The notes: generated from the sequence alone by a model not told the origin. 53,862 bases of DNA from Bacteroidaceae bacterium (GCA_017408685.1 JAFQUE010000006.1:1-53862), one strand, 5' to 3'. Shown: positions 1 through 9,269, counted from the first letter of the stretch. Numbers and translations: made by a program.

Positions 1-819
1 ACAGTGTTGTACAAGAATAGTATGTCCCTTTTCTGTGGTGATAATAGAACTGTTCATATTCCCTTGCAGGCTGTTGTCGCCAACGGTCTTGGAGGAGCAG
101 GAGACGATACTCTTCATCCGGTCACCACGGTTTATGCCCATAGCCAATGCTACAGGTCCAAGACCATGAGTAGGGTAGGGATTGCCGTTGTGTCTGTTCA
201 TGAATTCTACCTGCCAGTTGCTCCATTTGCGCCCGCCGTCGTCATTGGTGGCAATGCGGTCGCGCAGGTCGTGCAGGTATGAGCCCTCGGCATGTATTAT
301 CTCACCAAGCATGCCTTGCTGCGCCATGTTCAGCGTGCACAGTTCAAATTCATCGTAACAGCAGTTCTCGAGCATTATGCAGTGGCGCTGTGTCTCCTCG
401 GCGGTGTCGACGAGTCGCCAGCAGTCGGCAACGGTTGTTGCTGCGGGTACCTCGGTGGCAACGTGTTTTCCGCACTGCATGGCATACACGGCAATGTCGG
501 CATGGCTTGCCCAGTCGGTGCATATGTAAACAAGGTCAACATCGCTCTGCCGGCACAACTGTTTCCAACCTTCGTTGCCGCAATAGCATGCCGGCTTCTT
601 TCCGCCAAATTCCGCTATAATCCCCTCGGCTTCGGTTATGTTCTCTTCAACCAGGTCGCAAAGGGCCGTTATGCAGCAACCTTCAATATTCATCATGCGG
701 TGTACGGCACGCTTGGCACGTACTCCCAGGCCCACGAAGCCTATACGCACGCATTCAATAGGTTCGCACTGCAACTGCAGCACGTTCTTCCTCTCCTTGT
801 TGTTGCTGTTGTTGACCAT
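1..819 (-). CDS. GH109-like Gfo/Idh/MocA-fold glycosidase, partial (runs off left edge)
   Basis: The minus strand is open from an ATG at 819-817 to the window edge: 273 codons with no stop. An in-frame TGA directly precedes the ATG, so the start is secure. Residues about 22-30 (VRIGFVGLG) are the Rossmann NAD-binding loop. ATEVPAATT lies where GH109 enzymes carry EVPAA-type sequence, and YPTHGLGPVA matches the conserved PTHGLGP segment of the family. GH109 members use bound NAD to hydrolyse terminal alpha-linked N-acetylgalactosamine, as on mucin or blood-group A glycans. Unlike many GH109 proteins, no Tat or Sec signal is visible at the N-terminus, so it may be cytoplasmic or exported another way. 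The C-terminal third lies outside the window. A generic Gfo/Idh/MocA oxidoreductase is the alternative. Confidence 0.8.
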   Translation of the reverse strand, partial: MVNNSNNKERKNVLQLQCEPIECVRIGFVGLGVRAKRAVHRMMNIEGCCITALCDLVEENITEAEGIIAEFGGKKPACYCGNEGWKQLCRQSDVDLVYICTDWASHADIAVYAMQCGKHVATEVPAATTVADCWRLVDTAEETQRHCIMLENCCYDEFELCTLNMAQQGMLGEIIHAEGSYLHDLRDRIATNDDGGRKWSNWQVEFMNRHNGNPYPTHGLGPVALAMGINRGDRMKSIVSCSSKTVGDNSLQGNMNSSIITTEKGHTILVQHC

Positions 820-904
820 TCAGTTTGTTCTTTGATTACAAAATAACAAAAAATGTATCTGCTTTCAAAGCATTTTAATGTGAATTAACGCAAAGTATAT
901 TATG

Positions 905-1009
905 AAAGAGCAAAGAGCAAAGAGAAAAGAGTAAAGAGCAAAGAGCAAAGAGCAAAGAGAAAAGAGTAAAGAGCAAAGAGTAAAGAGCAAAGAGCAAAGA
1001 GCAAAGATG
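905..1009. repeat. Purine-rich 7-bp tandem repeat (AAAGAGN)n
   Basis: Fourteen head-to-tail 7-bp units of the form AAAGAG followed by C, T or A run from 905 to 1002, and a degenerate fifteenth unit reaches 1009. The tract fills the space between the 5' end of the GH109-like gene and the stop codon of the MG2 gene at 1021. One strand is all purine apart from the variable seventh base. The remainder of the gap (820-904) shows no gene. Confidence 0.9.
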
Positions 1010-1020
1010 AAAGGGATACC

Positions 1021-4000
1021 TTACAGTTTCTTCAGAATCTCCTTTGCCTCCTCATTGCCGGCATTTGCCGCGTCGCGGTAAAGGTCCTTGGCAAGACTCT
1101 TGTCGCGGTCTACGCCCTTGCCGCTGTAATAGCAGTCGGCCATACGCCTTGTGCCTTCATGGTTTTTCTTCAGGTGTAACTCCTTGGCATACATGTATGC
1201 TTGTCTGTAGTTTCCTTCTTTCGCTTCGTGCTCATACATATATATCAGCGCCTCGTCGAGTTTGCTCTCGACTGCAGCCTTTATATAGCCAATGCCGTCA
1301 CGCCCGTCATCTGTAAGCAGTTTGCCATATTCAAACATTGCTTGCGGGTGTTTCTTTTCTGCTGCCCTAAATAAGAATTCTTCGGCTGCGCATTTGTCCT
1401 GCTCAACCATCTTGCCGGTCATGTAGCGGCGGTACATCTCAAGCAGGGCGCGAGGTTCTTCTTGCTCTGCTGCACTGATAAAATTCTCATGCGCCAGTTT
1501 GCTGTCTATTTCAGTTCCTGTGCCATTGTCGTACATTACGGCAAGGTCGTACTGTGCCCCGGCATGCCCGCCCTCTGCGGCCTCGCTCATGAACTTGAAG
1601 GCCTGCGAGTCGTTTCGGGTGAGTCCCGTGCCATTGAGATAACATAATCCAATGTGGTATATTGCGGGAGCATAGCGGTATTGTGCCAGTTCAATGAACA
1701 TTGTCAAAGCCTCCTTATAGCGCTTTTGGTTATAGTATATGAGGGCTTTTTCGTGGTGGAACTCACATGACGCGAGTGTCGCGGAATCCAAAGGTGCCTC
1801 TTCCGGTTTTGTGACCTTTGGTTCCACTCGCTGTGCTCTTTCTCTCTCGGCGAACCTTGTGCATGTGATGTTGTCGTTGCTGAACATAATGTCATTGTCG
1901 CGTCCTGTAACGTCAACTGTTATATTGCTGCAGTTGCTGCTGTTGTAGAACTCTGCAATGGCAATGCCTTCTGCAATCCTTACCTCGGGCACCCAGCACA
2001 GTGTGCGGCGGTAGTCTTTCTCCTGCGGTGTCATGTTGCTGTAGTCGGGCGAGTAGAACTGCTTGCTTTCGCTGTATCCCTGCACCGACGTGTAGCGCAT
2101 TGTACTGCCGGGTGCTGCGAATTCCGGGACAACCCCCTGTGTGCGTTCCTCTTGGGTGTAAGGGATAAGGCAGGCTACGTAATTGGGGTTTATGGGATAG
2201 TTTATGCCGCCGCCCTGTACATTGCAGAGATTTTCCCAAAATGCAGTCGCGTCGGGGCAACCGTCTACACCATTGCCGCCATAAAGGTAACTCTGTGACA
2301 GGAATCCGCGGTAGAACTTCTGTATGGGAATCTTGTTCTCGAGCATTCTTGTGAGCGGTGTCCAGTGCGTTCCCCTGTTTTCGAACTGCAAGCGGGTCTT
2401 CTCATCACTGCGTATCACTATCTCCTTGAAATTGGTCATCTTGTCGGCGTCTGGCAGTCCGCGCAGGTACTCCATGTCGGGTTCGGGTGTCTTGTTGTGG
2501 TCATATTCTCCAAGCACAACCATCAGCTGAACCCAATAGGCCCAGTTGTAGTTGTGGCGGCGCATTGCACTCAATACCACATCGTTTGCAGTGAGGATGT
2601 GGTCGTAATCGTGGTTTACAGGTATTGTAATGCCTTCGTCACTGTATCGTATATTACCGATGTAACGGTTGTTGCTGTTATTGCCGGAATGTCTTATCAT
2701 GGAGGTGACATCCTCGTTCCTGTCGTTGTGCACTGAATATGCCTCGTGTAGTGTATTTATTATGTTATCCAACTTTATATTATCTTCATTGTTGGCCGAT
2801 ACCAGATAGAGTTCTTTATCTATGAGGTTGTTTTCCTTGAGAATATTGTATTTTTCGTTGAACGACATGCTTTCGCTGTTCTTCATTTCGTCCAAGAGTG
2901 TCAATATGGAATGCCCTTCACTCTTTACGTTATTGTATATTTCATCCTCATAGGTGTTGAACATGTTCAGGTATGTTACATCCTGGGCATACTCCCATTC
3001 GTCGAGGTAGTTGAAACGCATTTCGCTGTGCGGCGGGCGTGCATTGAACTCATGTTTCTTTTTGGCAACGACCTCAAGTGAAGAGAGCATGAATTCGAAC
3101 GGGTTAAGTTTTACAAGGCTGTCACTTTGGCTCTTGCTCATTGGCTTGCCAAGGTGGTTCTCCCAATAGTCATAGAGACGGAATGCGGGCGAGTAGTAGC
3201 GGTCGAGTGCGAACCGGTAGGCTATGCTGCCATGTTGCCTCATTGCTGTCTGTGGTTTGAACGATGCTACGCGCGTGCCGTAGAAATCATCGGTTTCAAT
3301 CACAAAAGAGCCGGTACTGTCGGTGCGGAATGTTGTCGTTGTCACCTCCTTGCCGTTGGGGGATATGTCCATTCTTGTGAGCACATCCTTCTGCGGAATG
3401 ATATTGACTTTACCGAGTTCACCGAACTTTTTGTTCACTGCTTTAAGGAAGAAGCGTCCCTTTATGGTTATGCCGCGTTCAATGGGTTGGAAATCGTCAA
3501 TGTGGGTACGGGTGAGCATGCTCCAGTCATATGATGTCCATCCATGAGTGAGCATTATAAGGTCGAGGTGCTCTTTGCGTGCGGTGTTTTGCGGGTCAAA
3601 GTATTGCGCAGCGTCGGGTATGTAACCTTTAAGTTCTGAACCCAACAGCATGTAGGTGTAGAGGTTGTGACTGTATGATGTCGTCTGCCTGCCAGTGGCG
3701 TCGCTAACGGTGAGCGACAGGTCGCTCATGCCGGTAATTGGCTTGCCGTCGTCACGGCTCACTTTTATTGTCACCTTTTCATGCGGTGAAAGTGTCGCAT
3801 TGTCCGGTTGGTTGCCATTGGCCGTTACATTCAGTTTCACGGTTCGGGTGTCGGTTCTCTGCAACGAGTCGTGTGTAACAAAGAAGTGACGTTCGGCAAG
3901 CGGTGTTTCACTGCCGGTGAAGATTATGGCACGGTTTACGCCTTCGCGCAGGCTGTCCTTGGCAAATGTAAAGCTGTTGCTCCCTGCAGCGGTACCGAAT

Positions 4001-4935
4001 TTTCTGTAGTAACCCATGGTGCCACGGTGCAACACCACAAACCCCAGTTCCTGTATGTGGGGCAGGTTACTGCGGATGTCTACCGTTACGTTGCTGCCAT
4101 TTTCCGTTACACGCATTGTTACACCGTTATCTTCGGCTTTGGGCAACTTGAAGCGGTGCGTCTTCTCATTGCCCTTGCTGTTTTTCATTGTAACCTCGGC
4201 ATGGTACTTTGAACCCTTCCGTGGTGTAAAAGTGAATGAACCCTTTCCCATGTGTTCAGGAGTGCTCTCAAGCAACGGGGTGTTGTCTTCGAATATTGTG
4301 ATTTTCCCCTCGCCGAACAGTCCGTTTTCACCGCGCAACTCATATGCAACGCGGCTCTCCAAACCCGCTACAAGGTTACCGCCTTCGGGGAAGAATGTGA
4401 GGGACGCCTCGGGCAGTTCTGCGCTTATCCACTTTCCGTCGCTCTTGAAGCCTCTGCGGCGGTCGAGCATGTTCTTGAAGTCCCAGTTGTCGGCATTTAC
4501 TTTATCGAAAACAGCGAATACGCGGCTGAATATTGCACTCTTGTCCCAATTGAGCATGTAGCGTGTGTAGGCACGTACCTCGTAGTAACCCGAAAGCAAG
4601 AGCGGGTTGAGTTCAAATTCTCCGTAACAACTGCCGTCTTCGCCAATCTTGTATTTCTTTGTCTCCACCACATACCCTTCAGGTGCAACCAGTTCCACAT
4701 AAAGCACTTTGCTGAGCGTGCTCGGACGGTTGTCGCTTCCGAATGAGACGTATGCCTTGAACCACATTGTTTCGCCAAGATAGTAGGCTGTATTGTCAAA
4801 GTGCAGGAATACACGTTCCTGCTGCATGACCTGTCCCACTTGCATTGCGCGGAAAGCAAGACTGTCAATTCGTCCTTGGGCGGTACCTCGGATGACCAAT
4901 GCGAGAAGGATGAATGATAATATGGCTTTTTTCAT
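1021..4935 (-). CDS. Secreted MG2-domain protein with C-terminal Sel1 repeats
   Basis: This is a 1304-residue protein. I chose the start MKKAILSFILL at 4935 because it begins a clear signal peptide (to about residue 20, ending TAQG); the frame is open 14 codons further upstream. The N-terminal 800 residues resemble large Bacteroidetes MG2/macroglobulin-like envelope proteins: QERVFLHFDNTAYYLGETMWFKAYV is the usual opening, with later beta-rich segments. The last 200 or so residues change character into Sel1-like tetratricopeptide repeats (for example IYHIGLCYLNGTG, AQYDLAVMYDNGTG, MADCYYSGKGVDRD). Such proteins are periplasmic or surface-exposed and the exact role is unknown. The combination of MG2 domains with Sel1 repeats in one chain is unusual. 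It is separated from the upstream operon by a terminator and carries its own promoter. Confidence 0.85.
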   Translation of the reverse strand: MKKAILSFILLALVIRGTAQGRIDSLAFRAMQVGQVMQQERVFLHFDNTAYYLGETMWFKAYVSFGSDNRPSTLSKVLYVELVAPEGYVVETKKYKIGEDGSCYGEFELNPLLLSGYYEVRAYTRYMLNWDKSAIFSRVFAVFDKVNADNWDFKNMLDRRRGFKSDGKWISAELPEASLTFFPEGGNLVAGLESRVAYELRGENGLFGEGKITIFEDNTPLLESTPEHMGKGSFTFTPRKGSKYHAEVTMKNSKGNEKTHRFKLPKAEDNGVTMRVTENGSNVTVDIRSNLPHIQELGFVVLHRGTMGYYRKFGTAAGSNSFTFAKDSLREGVNRAIIFTGSETPLAERHFFVTHDSLQRTDTRTVKLNVTANGNQPDNATLSPHEKVTIKVSRDDGKPITGMSDLSLTVSDATGRQTTSYSHNLYTYMLLGSELKGYIPDAAQYFDPQNTARKEHLDLIMLTHGWTSYDWSMLTRTHIDDFQPIERGITIKGRFFLKAVNKKFGELGKVNIIPQKDVLTRMDISPNGKEVTTTTFRTDSTGSFVIETDDFYGTRVASFKPQTAMRQHGSIAYRFALDRYYSPAFRLYDYWENHLGKPMSKSQSDSLVKLNPFEFMLSSLEVVAKKKHEFNARPPHSEMRFNYLDEWEYAQDVTYLNMFNTYEDEIYNNVKSEGHSILTLLDEMKNSESMSFNEKYNILKENNLIDKELYLVSANNEDNIKLDNIINTLHEAYSVHNDRNEDVTSMIRHSGNNSNNRYIGNIRYSDEGITIPVNHDYDHILTANDVVLSAMRRHNYNWAYWVQLMVVLGEYDHNKTPEPDMEYLRGLPDADKMTNFKEIVIRSDEKTRLQFENRGTHWTPLTRMLENKIPIQKFYRGFLSQSYLYGGNGVDGCPDATAFWENLCNVQGGGINYPINPNYVACLIPYTQEERTQGVVPEFAAPGSTMRYTSVQGYSESKQFYSPDYSNMTPQEKDYRRTLCWVPEVRIAEGIAIAEFYNSSNCSNITVDVTGRDNDIMFSNDNITCTRFAERERAQRVEPKVTKPEEAPLDSATLASCEFHHEKALIYYNQKRYKEALTMFIELAQYRYAPAIYHIGLCYLNGTGLTRNDSQAFKFMSEAAEGGHAGAQYDLAVMYDNGTGTEIDSKLAHENFISAAEQEEPRALLEMYRRYMTGKMVEQDKCAAEEFLFRAAEKKHPQAMFEYGKLLTDDGRDGIGYIKAAVESKLDEALIYMYEHEAKEGNYRQAYMYAKELHLKKNHEGTRRMADCYYSGKGVDRDKSLAKDLYRDAANAGNEEAKEILKKL

Positions 4936-4954
4936 GGGCTTCCGTATTTCTTCG

Positions 4955-4985
4955 CTAAGATACAGAAAATGGCGCAAGTGTACAA
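4955..4985 (-). promoter_or_regulatory. Putative promoter of the MG2-Sel1 gene, overlapping a terminator hairpin
   Basis: Read on the minus strand this is TTG (4985-4983), 20 bp, then TATCTTAG (4962-4955), one base off the Bacteroidetes TTG-N19-21-TAnnTTTG consensus. It lies 20 bp upstream of the ATG at 4935. The -33 TTG sits in the loop of the hairpin at 4968-5000, so terminator and promoter share bases. Confidence 0.5.
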
Positions 4986-5000
4986 CACACTTGCGCCATT
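4964..5000 (-). terminator. Rho-independent terminator of the RiPP/GT2 operon
   Basis: A perfect 14-bp inverted repeat (arms 4968-4981 and 4987-5000, five-base loop) is followed on the minus strand by TTTTC. It lies 27 bases after the stop codon of the glycosyltransferase gene and so closes the long operon that begins near 13.1 kb. Confidence 0.8.
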
Positions 5001-5027
5001 ATGGTACAGTTGCTTTCTTCTGTCATC

Positions 5028-5897
5028 TCATTTGTATGCGGCAAAGGCCGCTATCTGCTCTTTGAGATATTCCAACGCCGGGTAATCCTTTATGCGTTCA
5101 TTCCATTCTGCTATTATCCTTTCAATGTATAACCGGCATATAGGTTTGCCTCCAAAGTAAGAAACGATTTTTGAAACAGCCAATATCTCGGTCTTGAAAT
5201 CGGTCAATATCGTTTCTTCGCATTCCGGTGCAGCCATAATGGAACCGGGGCGGTGCCTGTAGTAGTATAGCACATCGTCGGTGAAAGCAATCTTTTTGAC
5301 TTCGGACATGTAGTCGACCAGTGCAATAAAGTCCTGCCCCCGGCGTAGAGCGGTCGACGGGTGTCTTTTGACAATGTCGCTCCTTATCAGTTTGTCCCAC
5401 AACACCGGACTGCATTCATTGTTGAGCAAATCGTTGTTCAGGAACTCTTCTCTGCCGATGACTGCATTCCCATATTTGTTCCAAATATCCAACCTTCTTC
5501 CGGTCACCCCGTTCATGTCTACAGCCCTGGCTTTGCATACTGCCATGTCGGCATTGCTGCCGGAAACCAGCGTATAGAGTCGCCTGTACATCTCCTTGTC
5601 TACATAATCGTCAGAGTCGACAACCCCGATATATTTGCCGGTGGCTGCCGACACGCCTGAATTCCGGGCAGGGCCTTGCCCTTGGTTTGTTTGATGTATG
5701 ACCTTCAGGTTTGCATGCATTGCGGCATATTTGTCAAGAATCTGTGCGCAACCGTCTGTGGAACAGTCATCCACGGCAATTATTTCAATTTCTTTCATTG
5801 TCTGGGCCAGTAATGAGTCCAGACATTCCCTCAGGTATGGTTCTGTATTGTATACAGGAACTACGATACTTATAAGGCACTCTCCCGGCCCGTTCAT
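5028..5897 (-). CDS. Family 2 glycosyltransferase
   Basis: This 289-residue GT-A fold glycosyltransferase shows the family 2 signature: ISIVVPVYNTEPYL at residues 9-22, the nucleotide-binding DDCSTDG at 43-49 and the metal-binding DSDD at 94-97. GT2 enzymes move a sugar from a nucleotide-sugar donor onto a saccharide, lipid or peptide acceptor. No membrane segment is evident, so it is likely cytoplasmic or peripheral. The start codon overlaps the stop of the M42 peptidase gene by 4 bases (ATGA), so the two are translationally coupled and the gene belongs to the radical-SAM operon. It could glycosylate the peptide product or simply be a passenger; acceptor and donor cannot be read from sequence. 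Confidence 0.9.
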   Translation of the reverse strand: MNGPGECLISIVVPVYNTEPYLRECLDSLLAQTMKEIEIIAVDDCSTDGCAQILDKYAAMHANLKVIHQTNQGQGPARNSGVSAATGKYIGVVDSDDYVDKEMYRRLYTLVSGSNADMAVCKARAVDMNGVTGRRLDIWNKYGNAVIGREEFLNNDLLNNECSPVLWDKLIRSDIVKRHPSTALRRGQDFIALVDYMSEVKKIAFTDDVLYYYRHRPGSIMAAPECEETILTDFKTEILAVSKIVSYFGGKPICRLYIERIIAEWNERIKDYPALEYLKEQIAAFAAYK

Positions 5898-6931
5898 GAA
5901 AGGAAGGCTTTAAGGAGTGATACGCAGTTCTTTATATCGGTGATGGATACCACTTCCGATGGGGAGTGCATATACCTTACGGGGTATGAGACGATTGCAG
6001 TCTGTATTCCCCTGCATTGTATCTGTATGGCCCTTGCTTCGGTTCCGCTGGCATTGGGGTGTCCCTCCATCTGGTATGGAATTCCTGCCTTGACGGCTGT
6101 CTGCTTCAGTTCCTCTATCAGTTCCCTGTCGGTGTCGGGGCTGACACACAATGAAGGTCCGTTGCCGAGTCGCACATCGCCATAAAGTTTCTGGTTAACG
6201 TTGGGGTAGTCTGTGGCATGAGTGGCGTCTATCACTATTGCAATGTCGGGATGTATCCGGGCCGCAGCCGGCATTGCCCCCCTGAGCCCTATTTCTTCCT
6301 GGACCGTAGATACAAAGTATATGTCATATCCTGTGTCGCAACCGTGCAACTCACGCATTAAATCCAGAAGAATCATGCTTCCAATCTTGTTGTCGGCGGA
6401 ACGGGTGGCAAAGTAATCGTCGCTCATTTGCACGCATTCGGTAGAAAAGGTTACCGGGTCACCTATGGAAACGCATTGCAGCGCGTGTTCTCTTGAACTG
6501 AAACCGAGGTCGAGCCAGGTGTCCTCAATGGAGAACGAAGCGCGCTCTTTTTCGTTCAGCAGATGTATGGGCTTGCGTCCCACAATTCCCAGGAACGAGT
6601 TGTCGCCATGATGGACTGCAAGTCTTGTGCCCGGCAGCAACATGAGGTCTATGCCGCCTATGGGGACCACATACAGCATGCCGTTCTCATCGATGTACTT
6701 TATCATAAAGCCCACCTCGTCTATGTGGGCGGTAATCATCACTCTCTTTTTGCCGTCGTTGCTCTTGTGGGCCACAATGTTCCCGAGCGTGTCGGAATAG
6801 ATTTCGTCAACATACTTTTCCGCATGTTTCCTGAATAGTTCCTGCCCTTGTTTCTCGAACCCCGAGGGGGTAGGGATATCCAGGACTTCTTTCAAATAGA
6901 GTGCGCTATCTTTGTTGAAATGATTTTCCAT
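5894..6931 (-). CDS. M42 family zinc/cobalt aminopeptidase
   Basis: This 345-residue protein has the dinuclear metal-site motifs of M42 peptidases in order: TAHIDEVG (His69, Asp71), RSADNKIG (bridging Asp), QEEIGLRGA (catalytic Glu and a metal Glu), IDATHATD (metal Asp) and YMHSPSE (metal His). Length is normal for the family. M42 enzymes are cytoplasmic aminopeptidases that form large tetrahedral complexes and trim peptides from the N-terminus. The gene starts 3 bases after the upstream radical SAM gene and overlaps the GT2 gene by 4 bases, so it is embedded in the operon. Trimming of leader peptide or of a modified product is a reasonable guess from context; general peptide salvage is the conservative alternative. 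Confidence 0.92.
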   Translation of the reverse strand: MENHFNKDSALYLKEVLDIPTPSGFEKQGQELFRKHAEKYVDEIYSDTLGNIVAHKSNDGKKRVMITAHIDEVGFMIKYIDENGMLYVVPIGGIDLMLLPGTRLAVHHGDNSFLGIVGRKPIHLLNEKERASFSIEDTWLDLGFSSREHALQCVSIGDPVTFSTECVQMSDDYFATRSADNKIGSMILLDLMRELHGCDTGYDIYFVSTVQEEIGLRGAMPAAARIHPDIAIVIDATHATDYPNVNQKLYGDVRLGNGPSLCVSPDTDRELIEELKQTAVKAGIPYQMEGHPNASGTEARAIQIQCRGIQTAIVSYPVRYMHSPSEVVSITDIKNCVSLLKAFLS

Positions 6932-6934
6932 AAG

Positions 6935-7879
6935 TCATTTAAAAGGAATAAAAGAGTTATCACCTAATACTTCTGCTGTCTTTTTCCATGTTCCGGGACA
7001 TTGTGGCTGCACAAGGCACTCCTTGCAGGGCTTGAACCCGGCTCCGCCGTCTCCCTTGAGGTTGAAGCGTATCCTGTTGTCTGCCGGGTTCTCATATGGC
7101 AGGTAGAGTGCAGCCATCTCTTCCTCACTCTCATACTTCTGCAGGAAGGGCCAATAATAGGGGTCGATACAGCAGAACGGAGTGTTGAAAATCCTTACGG
7201 TTCTGTTCCTGCCGCGTTTTCTGTATTCAATTACCTTGTCCAAGGCCTCCTCAAGATAAGGCCTTGAAACGGAGAACGGTACTGCGCTGTCCTCCTCGTT
7301 AGTCAGTGCGGTTCCGGTGAGGTCTATGTTGCAAAGGACCCATGGGACATTGTCGGGGAATGTCTCATACAACCAATCGGTATATTCCGGGAGTCCTTTA
7401 TATGTCCTGTTGTTGATTATGTGTTTTATGGTAACATTGACTCCCGCCCGAATAAGGTTTCTCACTCCAAGCAGTGATTTCCTGAAACTGCCCGGCACCG
7501 AAGTCACTCTGTCGTGCTCCTCCTCCATGAAACTATGAAAGGCTGTCGTCAGTTCGAAACCGCTTCCTGCAACCTCTATGAAACTCTCCAGGAATTCCTG
7601 GTTTGAGAATTTCAATGAATTCGACAGGATACCGAACTTCAGTCCTTTCCCTTTGATGTATGATATGAGATTTAGAATGTCCTTGTAGATTGTAGGCTCT
7701 CCGCCGGAAATAAGAACCATTTCTATTTTCTCCTGCTCTGTTGCCAGGTCTACGGCGCGGCACAGTTCTTCTATTGTCAGTTGTGTGTATTTCCGTGCGT
7801 TCAATGCGCAGGGGCAGAAAATGCATTTCTCATTGCATACATATGATGGTGAAACAAATAACGTTCTCATGGATATCAT
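6935..7879 (-). CDS. Radical SAM protein with CxxxCxxCxC motif (second copy)
   Basis: This is a 314-residue radical SAM enzyme. The cluster-binding cysteines are C15, C19 and C22 in YVCNEKCIFCPC, with an unusual extra cysteine at C24. SGGEPTIY is the SAM-binding GGE motif. The C-terminus carries a short Cys set (PCKECLVQPQCPGTW) that could hold an auxiliary cluster. It is a clear paralogue of the 9632-10567 protein: both share the CPC motif, TYKxLPEY, LCNIDxxGTA, DPYYWxF and the CPGTW ending. Each copy follows a SPASM-type radical SAM gene. The reaction is unknown; a role in modifying the precursor peptide encoded at 9320-9520 is inferred from linkage. Another methionine 9 bases downstream could be the true start. 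Confidence 0.88.
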   Translation of the reverse strand: MISMRTLFVSPSYVCNEKCIFCPCALNARKYTQLTIEELCRAVDLATEQEKIEMVLISGGEPTIYKDILNLISYIKGKGLKFGILSNSLKFSNQEFLESFIEVAGSGFELTTAFHSFMEEEHDRVTSVPGSFRKSLLGVRNLIRAGVNVTIKHIINNRTYKGLPEYTDWLYETFPDNVPWVLCNIDLTGTALTNEEDSAVPFSVSRPYLEEALDKVIEYRKRGRNRTVRIFNTPFCCIDPYYWPFLQKYESEEEMAALYLPYENPADNRIRFNLKGDGGAGFKPCKECLVQPQCPGTWKKTAEVLGDNSFIPFK

Positions 7880-7917
7880 GATTTAACTATTTCTACAGCA
7901 CTTTTTCAAATCTCTTC

Positions 7918-9243
7918 TCAAGCCAACAATATATTCTCAAGGATTGACAGTGTCTGCTTGCAGAACCTCGCGTCGGGTTTGTGTATGGTTCCGTATTTCC
8001 TTTCTGTATTTATGACGCAACCACCGCCGCAGATTCCCAATGCCGGGCACTTGCGGCACTCTTCCATATACAGGGGCGAGCGTTTCTGCCACTCCTTGTA
8101 TTCCGGTGACAGTGCGGGGTTGAATTCTTCGTTGCAGATGTCGGTTATGAAATGTTTCTTGTCCATAATATGCTCATGGCAAATGCCTACAGCACCATCG
8201 GGTGCAATGGCAATCTGTCTGCCTCCGGCAGCGTTGCAGTCGAACAGGCATGGATGTTTCCTGTCGAACACCTGAAGGCGTCGGCCTGTCCTGTTCTCGG
8301 TTATTCCATGCCTCTTCAATTCAAAGTATGCCGATGATACAAACTCTGCGGCAGCATTGTCGTAGTCATTGTCAAGTTGTATGATGTCATTGTCTATGAT
8401 TACGTTGAAACCGATATTGGTTGCTCCTGCAGTGTTTATGAAGTAATCAAGGACCTGGGATTTTCTTGCAATGGTCTGCGGAGTCAAGGTGCAGGCTACG
8501 TTCAGGTCAATGCCGGCCTCCTTGCACTTTCTGAAGTTTTTTGTGGCGAGTTCCCATGCGAGGGTCTTGAAGTCGGGGAATACCCTGTTTACCGAAGCCT
8601 CTCTGTCGCCATCGAGGGAAAATGTAAGTGTTATATCGTGTTTTTTGATGAAAGCAATGTCGCTGTCATCGAGCAATGTACCGTTGGTCACAACCAGCAT
8701 TTTTGTCCTTTCCGGCAGAATCCCTTCGGCAATAAAAGCCGTTATCCTTTCTATTGCATGGTACAGTACTCTTTTATTGTGAAAAGGTTCTCCGCCATAG
8801 AAAATTATGCTTTTCCTTTCGTCAAACCTTTTTTTGTCAAGGTTTATCAGCCGCACAAAGAAATCAAGTCCTTTGTCGAACGTCTCGCCTGACATAATCC
8901 CTGCCTTGCTGTTCTTGACCTCGGATTGCCTCTCGAAACAATATCGGCATGCGAGATTGCAGTTCTTTGTCAAGAAGAAGTATGCTGTTGATATATATGG
9001 CTCCTGTATTTCACTCCTGCACTTCTGGAGCAGTTTCTCGTCATCCTCGTGCGAACAGATGAAACCGCCATCGGAAAGTATACCGTACATCTCTGAACCC
9101 GGTTCGAGGTCGATTCCTCTTTTCTCCATGTCTATTTCACAGTCACCTATGTGCACAGTTCCCATCTTGAGGGAGTGGTACAACATGTTCTTTCCGTTCC
9201 TGTGGAACAGATGTGCATATTCCGATAGTCTGTATTGGGCCAT
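7918..9243 (-). CDS. Radical SAM/SPASM peptide maturase (second copy)
   Basis: A 441-residue radical SAM enzyme with C95, C99 and C102 (CNLACRYC), the GGEPF motif, a VTNGT segment and a C-terminal SPASM domain with multiple cysteines (CLFDCNAAGG, CHEH, CRKCPALGICGGGC). Residues 1-80 resemble the small recognition domain found at the N-terminus of peptide maturases: LSEYAHLFHRNGKNMLYHSL aligns with LSQHVEYSVNGRDIMFYNTL of the stand-alone protein at 11967-12251. SPASM enzymes typically bind two auxiliary 4Fe-4S clusters and install C-C, C-S or other links in peptide side chains. It is the first gene after the precursor peptide, separated from it by a hairpin, and is the best candidate for the main modifying enzyme. 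Confidence 0.9.
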   Translation of the reverse strand: MAQYRLSEYAHLFHRNGKNMLYHSLKMGTVHIGDCEIDMEKRGIDLEPGSEMYGILSDGGFICSHEDDEKLLQKCRSEIQEPYISTAYFFLTKNCNLACRYCFERQSEVKNSKAGIMSGETFDKGLDFFVRLINLDKKRFDERKSIIFYGGEPFHNKRVLYHAIERITAFIAEGILPERTKMLVVTNGTLLDDSDIAFIKKHDITLTFSLDGDREASVNRVFPDFKTLAWELATKNFRKCKEAGIDLNVACTLTPQTIARKSQVLDYFINTAGATNIGFNVIIDNDIIQLDNDYDNAAAEFVSSAYFELKRHGITENRTGRRLQVFDRKHPCLFDCNAAGGRQIAIAPDGAVGICHEHIMDKKHFITDICNEEFNPALSPEYKEWQKRSPLYMEECRKCPALGICGGGCVINTERKYGTIHKPDARFCKQTLSILENILLA

Positions 9244-9269
9244 AATATAATATGTTTTCTTAAATTAAA

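Noticed and set aside
292-846. A 184-codon plus-strand frame at the left end
   Set aside because: It is the mirror of the GH109-like gene on the minus strand, which has clear Rossmann and PTHGLGP motifs.
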